From NCBI RefSeq assembly GCF_001952935.1, contig NZ_CP018319.1, positions 857,501 to 921,500 of the forward strand: a stretch of DNA of 64,000 bases, given 5' to 3'. Below are positions 57,373 through 64,000 of the stretch, piece after piece. Both the position numbers and the translations under genes were made by a program. Origin of the DNA: Pseudomonas frederiksbergensis (GTDB lineage Bacteria; Pseudomonadota; Gammaproteobacteria; Pseudomonadales; Pseudomonadaceae). How positions within the stretch are numbered: the first letter of the stretch is position 1; every line of letters starts with the position of its first letter. The notes beneath the pieces were generated by a model. That model made no database searches, was not told where the DNA came from, and saw only the letters and a list, made by a program, of their open reading frames with translations.

Positions 57373-58725
57373 TTAAACGAACAGCGACAACAGCAGGATG
57401 AAGCCCAGGCCCACCACGGACAGGATGGTTTCCATCGCGGTCCAGGTCTTGAAGGTTTCCGCCACGGTCATGTTGAAGTATTGCTTCACCAGCCAGAAAC
57501 CCGCGTCGTTGACGTGAGACAGGATCAACGAACCGGCACCGGTCGCCAGTACCAGCAGTTCACGGTTCACACCTGGAATCATCCCCACCACCGGCACCAC
57601 GATGCCCGCACCGGTAATGGTCGCCACGGTTGCCGAACCGGTCGCAATACGGATCACCGCCGCCACCAGCCAGGCCAGCAGGATCGGCGAGATCTGCGCT
57701 TCCACCGCCATGTTGCCGATGACATTACCCACGCCGCTGGTCACCAGCATCTGCTTGAAGCCACCACCGGCACCGATGATCAGGATGATTGCGGCGGTTG
57801 GCGCAAGGCTGGCATCCAGCCATTTGAGTATCTGGTTAGAGCCAATGCCCTGCTTGTAACCGAAGGTGTACAGCGACAGCAGCAACGCCAGCAGCAGCGC
57901 CGAGATCGGATGACCGATCAGGTCCATGAACGTGCGGAAGAAGTTGCCGTCCGGCAGCACCACATCGGCAAAGGTCTTGAGCAGCATCAGGAACACCGGC
58001 GACAGCACGGTGATCAAGGTGATGGCGAAGCTTGGGAGATCGGCAGACTCGTTATCACGCGCCAGTTGATCGACCAGTTCCTGGTTTGGATGACCCGGGA
58101 TGTACTTGGCAATGAACGTGCCGTAGATCGGGCCGGCGATGATAGCCGTCGGCAGCGCAACGATCAGGCCGTAGAGAATGGTTTTACCGATGTCGGCACC
58201 GAACACGCCGATGGCCAGCAACGGCCCCGGGTGCGGCGGAACCAGGCCGTGCACCGCAGACAGACCGGCCAGCAGCGGGATACCGATCTTGATGATCGAC
58301 ACACCGGTACGCCGGGCCACGATAAACACCAGCGGGATCAGCAGCACGAAGCCGATTTCGAAAAACAGCGGAATGCCGACCAGGAACGCGGCGAACATCA
58401 TCGCCCACTGCACCTTGTCCTTGCCGAACGCGCGAATCAGGGTCTGGGCAATCTGATCCGCCCCGCCCGACTCGGCCATCATTTTGCCGAGCATGGTGCC
58501 CAGCGCGAGGATGATCCCGACGAAACCGAGCACCCCGCCGAAGCCGTCCTGGAACGCCTTGATGATGGTGCCGATCGGCATGCCGGAAGTCAGCCCGAGA
58601 AAGGCTGCGGCGATGATCAGGGCAATGAACGGGTGAAACTTGAACTTGGTGATCAGGACGATAAGCCCGATCACCGTGACCACTGCATCGAGCAGCAGGA
58701 ACGTCTCGTGGGACATGCCAAACAT
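57373..58725 (-). CDS. gntT: Gluconate:H+ symporter GntT
   Basis: A 450-residue GntP-family permease starting [25 protein letters not shown] with GGAGA upstream. About twelve hydrophobic segments; family landmarks are [30 protein letters not shown] residues near 80-105, [24 protein letters not shown] and [18 protein letters not shown]. It imports gluconate with protons. It lies just downstream of gntK; a GntR-type operator in the 80-base gap suggests it also has its own promoter. Confidence 0.93.
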   Translation of the reverse strand: MFGMSHETFLLLDAVVTVIGLIVLITKFKFHPFIALIIAAAFLGLTSGMPIGTIIKAFQDGFGGVLGFVGIILALGTMLGKMMAESGGADQIAQTLIRAFGKDKVQWAMMFAAFLVGIPLFFEIGFVLLIPLVFIVARRTGVSIIKIGIPLLAGLSAVHGLVPPHPGPLLAIGVFGADIGKTILYGLIVALPTAIIAGPIYGTFIAKYIPGHPNQELVDQLARDNESADLPSFAITLITVLSPVFLMLLKTFADVVLPDGNFFRTFMDLIGHPISALLLALLLSLYTFGYKQGIGSNQILKWLDASLAPTAAIILIIGAGGGFKQMLVTSGVGNVIGNMAVEAQISPILLAWLVAAVIRIATGSATVATITGAGIVVPVVGMIPGVNRELLVLATGAGSLILSHVNDAGFWLVKQYFNMTVAETFKTWTAMETILSVVGLGFILLLSLFV

Positions 58726-58781
58726 TAGGGGTGTCTCCTGGTTGTTGTTGTTATTAAAACGGGGAATTCGCAAGCCAACAG

Positions 58782-58795
58782 GACAGCGCTATCTT
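58782..58795 (-). promoter_or_regulatory. Candidate GntR operator upstream of gntT
   Basis: The minus strand reads AAGATAGCGCTGTC, matching the AAG-N-TAGCGCT core reported for Pseudomonas GntR. It lies 57-70 bases before the gntT ATG. Confidence 0.6.
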
Positions 58796-58807
58796 CTCTG
58801 GCAAAAC

Positions 58808-59341
58808 TCATACGGCGTGTTTCAGGCCATGAGCCTGCCACCAGTCATGAGCTTGCTTCGCCAATTGCTCGACGCTGTGCTTCGACGCGTCCAGAGCCAG
58901 GGTCAGTGGCTCGCCAACAGGCGATTCAAGGGTGGCGAACTGGCTGTCGATCAATGTCGATGGCATGAAGTGGCCCGGCCGATGGGAGACACGATCGGCG
59001 GCGACTTCAGGGGTCAGTTCAAGAAACACGAAGCCCAGGCCCGGCAAGGCGCTGCGCAGACGTTCGCGGTAACTGTGTTTGAGGGCCGAGCAGGTCAGCA
59101 CCGGGCGTTCGCCTTTGGCGTCGATGCGGCGCAGTTCATCGCACAGGCTGTCGAGCCAGCCGGCACGGTCGTCGTCGTTCAGGGGGATACCCGCGCTCAT
59201 CTTTTCGATATTGGCGGCAGGGTGGAAAGTGTCGCCTTCAATGGCGGTCGCGCCGCTGAGTTGGCACAAGGCTTCGCTGACGCAAGTCTTGCCGCAACCG
59301 GCAACGCCCATGATGACCAGGGCGGTGATGGGATAATTCAT
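58808..59341 (-). CDS. gntK: Gluconokinase GntK
   Basis: A 177-residue shikimate-kinase-like enzyme. MNYPITALVIMGVAGCGKTCVSEALCQLSGATAIEGDTFHPAANIEKMSAGIPLNDDDRAGWL includes the P-loop GVAGCGKT and the substrate-binding GDxFHP motif. LTCSALKHSYRERLR and FVFLELTPEVAADRVSHRPGHFMPSTLIDSQFATLE (LID region) complete the fold. It phosphorylates gluconate to 6-phosphogluconate. Upstream of gntT in the same direction, and divergent from gntR. Confidence 0.94.
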   Translation of the reverse strand: MNYPITALVIMGVAGCGKTCVSEALCQLSGATAIEGDTFHPAANIEKMSAGIPLNDDDRAGWLDSLCDELRRIDAKGERPVLTCSALKHSYRERLRSALPGLGFVFLELTPEVAADRVSHRPGHFMPSTLIDSQFATLESPVGEPLTLALDASKHSVEQLAKQAHDWWQAHGLKHAV

Positions 59342-59358
59342 GTAACACCTCAGCGCGC

Positions 59359-59374
59359 AGACAGCGCTACCTTT
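59359..59374. promoter_or_regulatory. Candidate GntR operator upstream of gntK
   Basis: AGACAGCGCTACCTTT; the reverse strand reads AAAGGTAGCGCTGTCT. It lies 18 bases upstream of the gntK ATG and matches the other two sites. Confidence 0.6.
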
Positions 59375-59507
59375 GCCAGTTATGACACCAGAAAAAGCAG
59401 AAGTTGCCGACGCCTTCTTGTCATTTTTGTGGGTTGCAGCATGTTCGTTCCCAACGCCAAAAAACGGGGATCAGGCAAACCCCGCTCACGCATTTGCAGC
59501 TGCGTCG

Positions 59508-59525
59508 AGACAGCGCTACCTTAGT
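59508..59525. promoter_or_regulatory. Candidate GntR operator upstream of gntR
   Basis: AGACAGCGCTACCTTAGT; its reverse complement ACTAAGGTAGCGCTGTCT fits AC-N-AAG-N-TAGCGCT exactly. It lies 30 bases before the gntR ATG, consistent with autoregulation. Confidence 0.65.
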
Positions 59526-59554
59526 GCCTCGAATTTTGTTTGGCAAGCCGTCCG

Positions 59555-60586
59555 ATGATCTCCCCTAAAAACGATAAAAATACGCGCACCACTGGCCGCC
59601 CCACTTTGAACGAAGTCGCACGCCTGGCCGGTGTCAGCCCGATTACCGCCTCTCGCGCCCTGCGCGGAGTCAGCACGGTGGCCACCGAACTGGTGGAAAA
59701 AGTGCAGAAAGCCGCCCTCGACCTCAACTACGTGGTCAACCCTGCCGCCCGCGCGTTAGCCTCGGCCCAGAGCCATTCCGTCGTGGTTTTGGTGCCTTCA
59801 TTGTCCAACCTGCTGTTCATCGACACGCTGGAAGCCATTCATCAGGTTTTGCGACCAAAGGGCTTCGAAGTGCTGATCGGCAACTTCCATTACTCACGCG
59901 ATGAAGAAGAAAACCTGCTGCGCAACTACATGGCGTATCAGCCTCGCGGTTTGCTGCTGACCGGTTTCGACCGCACCGAAAGTTCGCGCCGGATGATCGA
60001 GGCGAGCAACATTCCGTGCGTGTACATGATGGAACTGGACAGCGCCGCCGGCCTCAATTGCGTGGGCTTTTCGCAACTTGCTGCCGGCGAGACCGCAGCC
60101 GGGCATTTGCTGTCACGCGGTCGCAAGCGTCTGGCCTACATCGGCGCGCAACTGGATCAACGCACGTTGCTGCGCGGCGAAGGTTTCCGCAAAGCCCTGC
60201 AAAAAGCCGGTTTGTATGACCCGGACCTGGAAGTGCTGACACCGCGTTCTTCCTCCGTCGGCCTGGGTGGCGAACTGTTCCTGCAACTGCTCGCCAGTCA
60301 TCCCGATGTCGACGCGATCTTCTTCGGTAACGACGACCTGGCCCAGGGCGCACTGCTCGAAGCCATGCGCTGCGGGATCAAGATCCCCGAACAAGTGGCG
60401 ATCCTCGGCTTCAACGACCTGCCGGCTTCGGCCCACATGGTCCCGCGCCTGAGCAGCATCAGCACCCCGCGAGAAGCCATCGGTCGCCGCGCGGCGGAGC
60501 AGATGTTGACGTTGATGGCCGGTAACACGGTGGCCAAACCGGTGCAGGACATGGGGTTTGAGTTGAAGGTGCGCGAAAGTACCTGA
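59555..60586 (+). CDS. gntR: LacI-family gluconate repressor GntR
   Basis: A 343-residue LacI-type regulator starting MISPKNDKNTRTTGRPTLNEVARLAGVSPITASRALRGVSTVATELVEKVQKAALDLNYVVNP, which includes HTH and hinge helix. The periplasmic-binding-protein-like core follows (SVVVLVPSLSNLLFIDTLEAIHQVLRPKGFEVLIGN ... AIFFGNDDLAQGALLEAMRCGIKIPEQVAILGFND). It should release its operators on binding gluconate or 6-phosphogluconate. A TTG five codons upstream is in frame, but the ATG is preferred. Confidence 0.92.
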   Translation: MISPKNDKNTRTTGRPTLNEVARLAGVSPITASRALRGVSTVATELVEKVQKAALDLNYVVNPAARALASAQSHSVVVLVPSLSNLLFIDTLEAIHQVLRPKGFEVLIGNFHYSRDEEENLLRNYMAYQPRGLLLTGFDRTESSRRMIEASNIPCVYMMELDSAAGLNCVGFSQLAAGETAAGHLLSRGRKRLAYIGAQLDQRTLLRGEGFRKALQKAGLYDPDLEVLTPRSSSVGLGGELFLQLLASHPDVDAIFFGNDDLAQGALLEAMRCGIKIPEQVAILGFNDLPASAHMVPRLSSISTPREAIGRRAAEQMLTLMAGNTVAKPVQDMGFELKVREST

Positions 60587-60596
60587 CCCGGTACCT

Positions 60597-60706
60597 GATC
60601 ATTCCCATGCTTTGCGTGGGAATGCCTCAATGGACGCTCTGCGTCCGCTTCGGCAGGGACGCGGAGCGTCCCGGGCTGCATTCCCACGCAGAGCGTGGGA
60701 ACGATC
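60597..60706. repeat. GATCATTCCCATGC-type inverted repeat element
   Basis: Fourth copy of the family seen at 42421. It is slightly diverged on the left (GATCATTCCCATGCTTTGCG) and canonical on the right (GAGCGTGGGAACGATC). It occupies the whole space between the convergent gntR and LysR genes. Confidence 0.9.
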
Positions 60707-60707
60707 A

Positions 60708-61580
60708 TCAACGCCCCATCAACTCTACAAACGCCAACGCCCCTTTCTGCAATGGCTGGCTCTTGAGCCACACCGCATGCACCGGCAGCACCAACCCGTT
60801 CTCGATATTGCGAAAGCTCAAACGCTTGAGCCTTCCAGCGTCGAGCAACGGCTGGACCACCGACAGCGGAAAATTGCCCCAGCCCAAGCCGGCCTCGACC
60901 ATTTCCAAAGCCATGGCCAGGGTGTCGGTGCGCCAGTAAGACTCGGCCACCAGCGGCCGGGTTTCGCTGATCGGCAGGTCGCGGCTGGCAACGATGATTT
61001 GCCGTACGTGGACCAAGTCCTCCAGGAACAAATCCCCGCCCTGAAACAGCGGATTGTCCGCCGCCAGCGTGGCGATCATCCGTTCGGTACCCACGAACTG
61101 GAACCGCTCCAGCACGTTCATGCTCAGCCCGGCGAACGCCAGGCAAACGCTGACCCGGCCGCTGTGGAGCATCGCCAGCACGTCATCCTGCGGCGCGCTG
61201 AGCATTTCGATTTCCAGTAGAGGATGACGCTCGGCGATGACCTTGATCGCCGCCATCACGCAGCCCTTGTCGATGTCTGCCACCACCCCGATCGACAACT
61301 TGCTTTCCAGCCCCAGCGACAACTCGACCGCATGCACTTGCAGCTGTTTGAGCTGTTCGGCAATCAGTCGCGCATGCGGCACCAATGCGCTGGCCATCGC
61401 CGTCGGTACCGGCTCGCGATGGCTGCGGTCGAACAGTGGATAACCGAGCTCGGCTTCCAGGTTGGCGATGCCCATGCTCACCGCCGACGGCACTTTACCC
61501 AGCGCCCGGGCGGCAGCGGAAAACGAGCCGCGCTCGATCACCGCAAGGAACAATTCGATGCTGTCACTGTTGAAATTCAT
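60708..61580 (-). CDS. LysR-family regulator of the second PACE gene
   Basis: A 290-residue protein starting MNFNSDSIELFLAVIERGSFSAAARALGKVPSAVSMGIANLEAELGYPLFDRSHREPVPT, the LysR HTH, then an effector domain (LSIGVVADIDKGCVMAAIKVIAERHPLLEIEMLSAPQDDVLAMLHSGRVSVCLAF). It is divergent from a PACE gene, as is the LysR at 46839, and the two share the same HTH layout. A Met five codons upstream is in frame; the chosen start begins the domain. Confidence 0.87.
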   Translation of the reverse strand: MNFNSDSIELFLAVIERGSFSAAARALGKVPSAVSMGIANLEAELGYPLFDRSHREPVPTAMASALVPHARLIAEQLKQLQVHAVELSLGLESKLSIGVVADIDKGCVMAAIKVIAERHPLLEIEMLSAPQDDVLAMLHSGRVSVCLAFAGLSMNVLERFQFVGTERMIATLAADNPLFQGGDLFLEDLVHVRQIIVASRDLPISETRPLVAESYWRTDTLAMALEMVEAGLGWGNFPLSVVQPLLDAGRLKRLSFRNIENGLVLPVHAVWLKSQPLQKGALAFVELMGR

Positions 61581-61699
61581 GCCTCTTCCTATCAATAAAA
61601 CTGAAAGCTACTAACTTTTTCTGTCAGCCATATTGAAGCTATCTTTCGCGCCTTCGCCAGTGCTTCTGGCCCAAGTTCGATAGAAAGAGGCAAATCCCC

Positions 61700-62131
61700 G
61701 TGCAAGGCGTGAAACGAAAACTGCTCTACGTGTCCCTTTACGAGGTCATCGGCATGACCTTCTCGGCCTTGGGCCTGGCAATGTTGTCCGGCACCTCGCC
61801 CGGCAGCACCGGCCCGCTGGCCGTGATCATTACCACCATCGCGGTGACCTGGAACTTCATCTACACCTCGCTGTTCGAGCGCTGGGAAAGTCGTCAGCCT
61901 TCGCGGACCCGCACCGTTAAACGGCGCATCACCCATGCCGTGGGTTTTCAACTAACCTTGATAGTGTTCCTCATCCCGTTGATCGCCTGGTGGATGAACG
62001 TCAGCCTGGTGCAAGCCTTCCTGCTGGACGCGGCGCTGATCATTTTCATCCCGTGCTACACCTTCGCCTTCAACTGGTTGTTTGATCGCACGTTTGGTTT
62101 GCCAACTTCGGCGCTGCCGGACCCGGTTTGA
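61700..62131 (+). CDS. PACE-family efflux transporter (copy 2)
   Basis: 143 codons from a GTG (VQGVKRKLLYVSLYEVIGMTFSALGLAML), with AAGAGG upstream; another GTG is three codons in. Two BTP units give four helices: VSLYEVIGMTFSALGLAMLSG, VIITTIAVTWNFIYTSLFERWE, ITHAVGFQLTLIVFLIPLIAWWMNVSLVQAFLLDAALIIFIPCYTFAFNWLFD. The repeated E-x2-(G/F) and W-N-x-I/F-(F/Y) signatures of PACE are present. Probably exports a biocide or polyamine-like compound, under the divergent LysR. Confidence 0.88.
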   Translation: MQGVKRKLLYVSLYEVIGMTFSALGLAMLSGTSPGSTGPLAVIITTIAVTWNFIYTSLFERWESRQPSRTRTVKRRITHAVGFQLTLIVFLIPLIAWWMNVSLVQAFLLDAALIIFIPCYTFAFNWLFDRTFGLPTSALPDPV

Positions 62132-62187
62132 AAACGCTGAATGTCTGTTAGATTCCTGAAGCGTCGAATCGCTAATGGAGTAGCTCA

Positions 62188-62820
62188 ATGGAACATGCAC
62201 TGAAGATTCTGGGTAAAGCCTCGTCCATCAACGTCAGGAAAGTCCTGTGGACCTGCGAGGAGTTGGGTGTTGCCTACGAACGTGAAGACTGGGGCGGCGG
62301 ATATGCGTCGACCCATACGCCGGAGTTTCTCAGGCTCAATCCCAACGCACTGGTGCCCGTGATTATCGATGAGGCTGGCGTGCTGTGGGAGTCCAACACC
62401 ATCTGTCGCTATCTGGCCGGCAAACACCACAACACCGATCTTCTGCCCCACGAACCGGCTGCGCGCGCTCGGGTGGAGCAGTGGATGGATTGGCAAGCCA
62501 CCGAACTCAATGCCGCCTGGAGCTACGCGTTCACGGCATTGGTACGCAAGGATCCGGAGTTCCAGGACCCGCATCACATTGCCGCTGGCATACGCGGCTG
62601 GAATCAGAAGATGGGCATCCTCGAGCATCAGCTCGCGGCCACCAAAGCGTATGTCGCCGGGCCGCACTTCACGCTGGCGGACATCGTCATCGGACTGTCG
62701 GTCAACCGCTGGCTGATGACACCGCTGGAGCGCCCCGACTACCCGGCCATCGACGAGTATTTCCAACGGTTGGCACAACGCCCGGGATTTCTGAAACATG
62801 GCTGCAATGGCCTGCCATAA
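62188..62820 (+). CDS. Glutathione S-transferase family protein
   Basis: A 210-residue GST starting MEHALKILGKASSINVRKVLWTCEELGVAYEREDWGGGY. The thioredoxin-like N-terminal domain has the NPNALVPVIIDEAGVLWESNTICRYLAGKH glutathione-binding segment (cis-Pro and Ser in ESNTI), and the helical C-terminal domain has AGPHFTLADIVIGLSVNRW. Ser in the S-S-I-N-V motif is the probable catalytic residue. It is the first of two same-direction genes; the epimerase-like gene follows after 39 bases. Confidence 0.9.
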   Translation: MEHALKILGKASSINVRKVLWTCEELGVAYEREDWGGGYASTHTPEFLRLNPNALVPVIIDEAGVLWESNTICRYLAGKHHNTDLLPHEPAARARVEQWMDWQATELNAAWSYAFTALVRKDPEFQDPHHIAAGIRGWNQKMGILEHQLAATKAYVAGPHFTLADIVIGLSVNRWLMTPLERPDYPAIDEYFQRLAQRPGFLKHGCNGLP

Positions 62821-62859
62821 GCCAACCCCGCAACGCTCCTTCCCTGAAAAGAGAGACTC

Positions 62860-63600
62860 ATGAACGGACTCAACGTACTGCTGACCGGTGCCTGCGGCAG
62901 AATCGGCAGAACCTTTTTCGAAGCCTCAAAAGACCGCTACACCTTCGTCCTGACGGATCGCGTCGAGCCCGACTTTGTGGTCGATGCGCCTCACCGTTTC
63001 GTCATCCTGGACCTGTCCGACCCCGCGGCTATGGGCGAAGTATTGGAAGGGATCGACGTCATCGTGCACCTGGCCGGCATTCCTCACGCCACTGCCACGT
63101 TCAATGAGCTGCTGCCCAATAACATTCTGGCCACCACTTACCTGTTCGAAGCCGCGGCGGCCGCTGGCTGCAAACGACTGGTGTTCGCCAGCAGCGCGCA
63201 AACCATCGAAGGCTATCCGGTGGACCGGCAAATCACCCCGGGCATGCAGGTCATGCCGGCCAATCTGTATGGCGTCAGCAAGTGTTATGGCGAAGCGTTG
63301 TGTGCGTTCTATGCTGCCAAACGCAACCTTTCGACCATCGCGATACGGATCGGCGCTTTCGAGTTCCCGGACCGTCATGAACTGACCAATGCCCGAGACC
63401 TGAGCGCCTGGCTGAGCCCACGCGATGCAGTACAGTTGCTGCAACGTTCGGTGGAGGTCGAAGGCGTGCAACACCTGATCGCCCATGGCATTTCCAACAA
63501 CCGCTTCAAACGCCTGGACCTCAGCGAAACCATGCGGGTGTTGGGTTACCGGCCGGTGGATGATGCGTTTCAGACGTTCGATATCCCGATTGCGCCATAA
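62860..63600 (+). CDS. NAD-dependent epimerase/uronate-dehydrogenase-like protein
   Basis: A 246-residue extended SDR starting MNGLNVLLTGACGRIGRTFFEASKDRYTFVLTDRVEP. The Rossmann motif is TGACGRIG, with DVIVHLAGIPH and VFASSAQTIEGY following, and the catalytic pair YGVSKCYGE (Tyr-x3-Lys). The short length and layout resemble uronate dehydrogenases (Udh). A sugar acid or related substrate is inferred. GAGAG precedes the ATG. Confidence 0.82.
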   Translation: MNGLNVLLTGACGRIGRTFFEASKDRYTFVLTDRVEPDFVVDAPHRFVILDLSDPAAMGEVLEGIDVIVHLAGIPHATATFNELLPNNILATTYLFEAAAAAGCKRLVFASSAQTIEGYPVDRQITPGMQVMPANLYGVSKCYGEALCAFYAAKRNLSTIAIRIGAFEFPDRHELTNARDLSAWLSPRDAVQLLQRSVEVEGVQHLIAHGISNNRFKRLDLSETMRVLGYRPVDDAFQTFDIPIAP

Positions 63601-63676
63601 ACCCTCCGATCAGGCCGCCTTCGCCTAGGCGACGTTTCTCGGGTTGTTCCTTGGCGCGAGCGAACCCGCAATCAAT

Positions 63677-63806
63677 AAAAGAGGGTCCCTTCGAGGGTAA
63701 TGCTAGTCAGTTAAGGCGCAGAACCTGTGGGACCAAGCTCGCTCCCACAAGGATAGTGGTGCTCAGATCCTTAACTGATCGGCATGACCCTTCGAGGGAC
63801 CCTTTT
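63677..63806. mobile_element. MITE-like element with an embedded REP-like hairpin
   Basis: About 39-base terminal inverted repeats (AAAAGAGGGTCCCTTCGAGG at the left and CGAGGGACCCTTTT at the right, continuing to CAGTTAAGG/CCTTAACTG) enclose a ~50-base core. The core has its own hairpin TGTGGGA...TCCCACA, with AAGCTCGC resembling the REP units. It has no coding capacity, so movement would need a transposase in trans. It follows the epimerase-like gene. Confidence 0.7.
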
Positions 63807-63819
63807 CAATGTGCCGCTA

Positions 63820-64000
63820 TCAACTTATCTGCAACGTCGAGTTGAACTGACTGATCGCATCCACCACATGCCGCGACCCTTGCTGAATCTCCATAATCAC
63901 CGCTCCCGCCTCGTTCGCCAGTTCCACCCCAAGCCCGGTTCGACTCAAACTGGACTGCATGCTCGACACCGCACTCAATGACAAATCGTGGTTCTTGCGC
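63820..64000 (-). CDS. Methyl-accepting chemotaxis protein, C-terminal fragment
   Basis: The last ~59 codons of a minus-strand gene entering from beyond base 64000. The translation RKNHDLSLSAVSSMQSSLSR and then ELANEAGAVIMEIQQGSRHVVDAISQFNSTLQIS-stop shows the heptad pattern and residual glutamine/glutamate sites of the MCP C-terminal signalling helix. Sensor and HAMP parts are outside the window. Confidence 0.75.
   Translation of the reverse strand, partial: RKNHDLSLSAVSSMQSSLSRTGLGVELANEAGAVIMEIQQGSRHVVDAISQFNSTLQIS

Noticed and set aside
57349..58728. 459-codon plus-strand open frame opposite gntT
   Set aside because: Composition is dominated by Arg, Gln, His, Asp and Gly with no domain, as expected for the antisense of a high-G+C membrane gene; gntT on the other strand is unmistakable.

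Overview
The window is chromosomal DNA of a Pseudomonas, most likely of the P. fluorescens group. The evidence is the aru/aot arginine loci in Pseudomonas order, high G+C coding sequence, and abundant REP-type inverted repeats (TGTGGGAGCGGGCTTGCTCG and relatives) typical of fluorescent pseudomonads. I saw no rRNA, tRNA or CRISPR array.

Region 1 (1-15 kb) is arginine metabolism. The catabolic genes aruC-aruF-aruG-aruD (arginine succinyltransferase pathway) and the uptake operon aotJ-aotQ-aotM-aotO-aotP-argR are all on the minus strand. They are separated by one large plus-strand gene for a DUF6543/leucine-rich-repeat, toxin-like protein that carries a frameshift. The same ArgR half-site (TGTCGCATTG...AA) lies upstream of both aruC and aotJ. 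acsA follows at 15-17 kb. Two small secreted proteins come next, then an nrdB that has no nrdA beside it.

Region 2 (20-25.4 kb) is accessory: a GNAT gene, a complete IS66-type gene set (tnpA-tnpB-tnpC), a BRO-N domain protein and an HNH endonuclease. Region 3 (25.4-46 kb) is core and housekeeping. It holds a response regulator with a CheX-like output next to a PAS-GGDEF cyclase, several regulators, and an XRE-like gene with a LexA box. It also holds a metallo-hydrolase/TetR pair and a LysR-controlled pair of an inactive-looking glutamine-amidotransferase homologue and an ABM protein. Further genes are glpQ, a PepSY protein, a GAF histidine kinase, a chemoreceptor, a CorA-type transporter and a Pit phosphate transporter. 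It ends with a two-gene operon of an Fe(II)/2-oxoglutarate-type oxygenase and a TylF/MycF-type methyltransferase.

Region 4 (46-64 kb) has two separate LysR/PACE efflux modules, an ECF42-type sigma factor module, and a short A+T-rich island (51.15-53.52 kb) between two copies of the 3' end of a PPOX flavoprotein gene. The island carries a polymerase-beta-type nucleotidyltransferase (apparently frameshifted), a decayed unknown gene and a thymidylate-kinase-like gene. After it come alaC, the gluconate locus gntT-gntK/gntR with three matching operators, a GST, an epimerase-type dehydrogenase, a MITE-like element and the 3' end of a chemoreceptor gene.

The items most worth a second look are the A+T-rich island, the oxygenase/methyltransferase pair, the amidotransferase homologue without its catalytic His, the LexA-boxed XRE gene, the HNH protein with an unassigned N-terminal domain, and the frameshifted toxin-like gene. 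I did not find a clear multi-gene defence or biosynthetic system that I could call complete.
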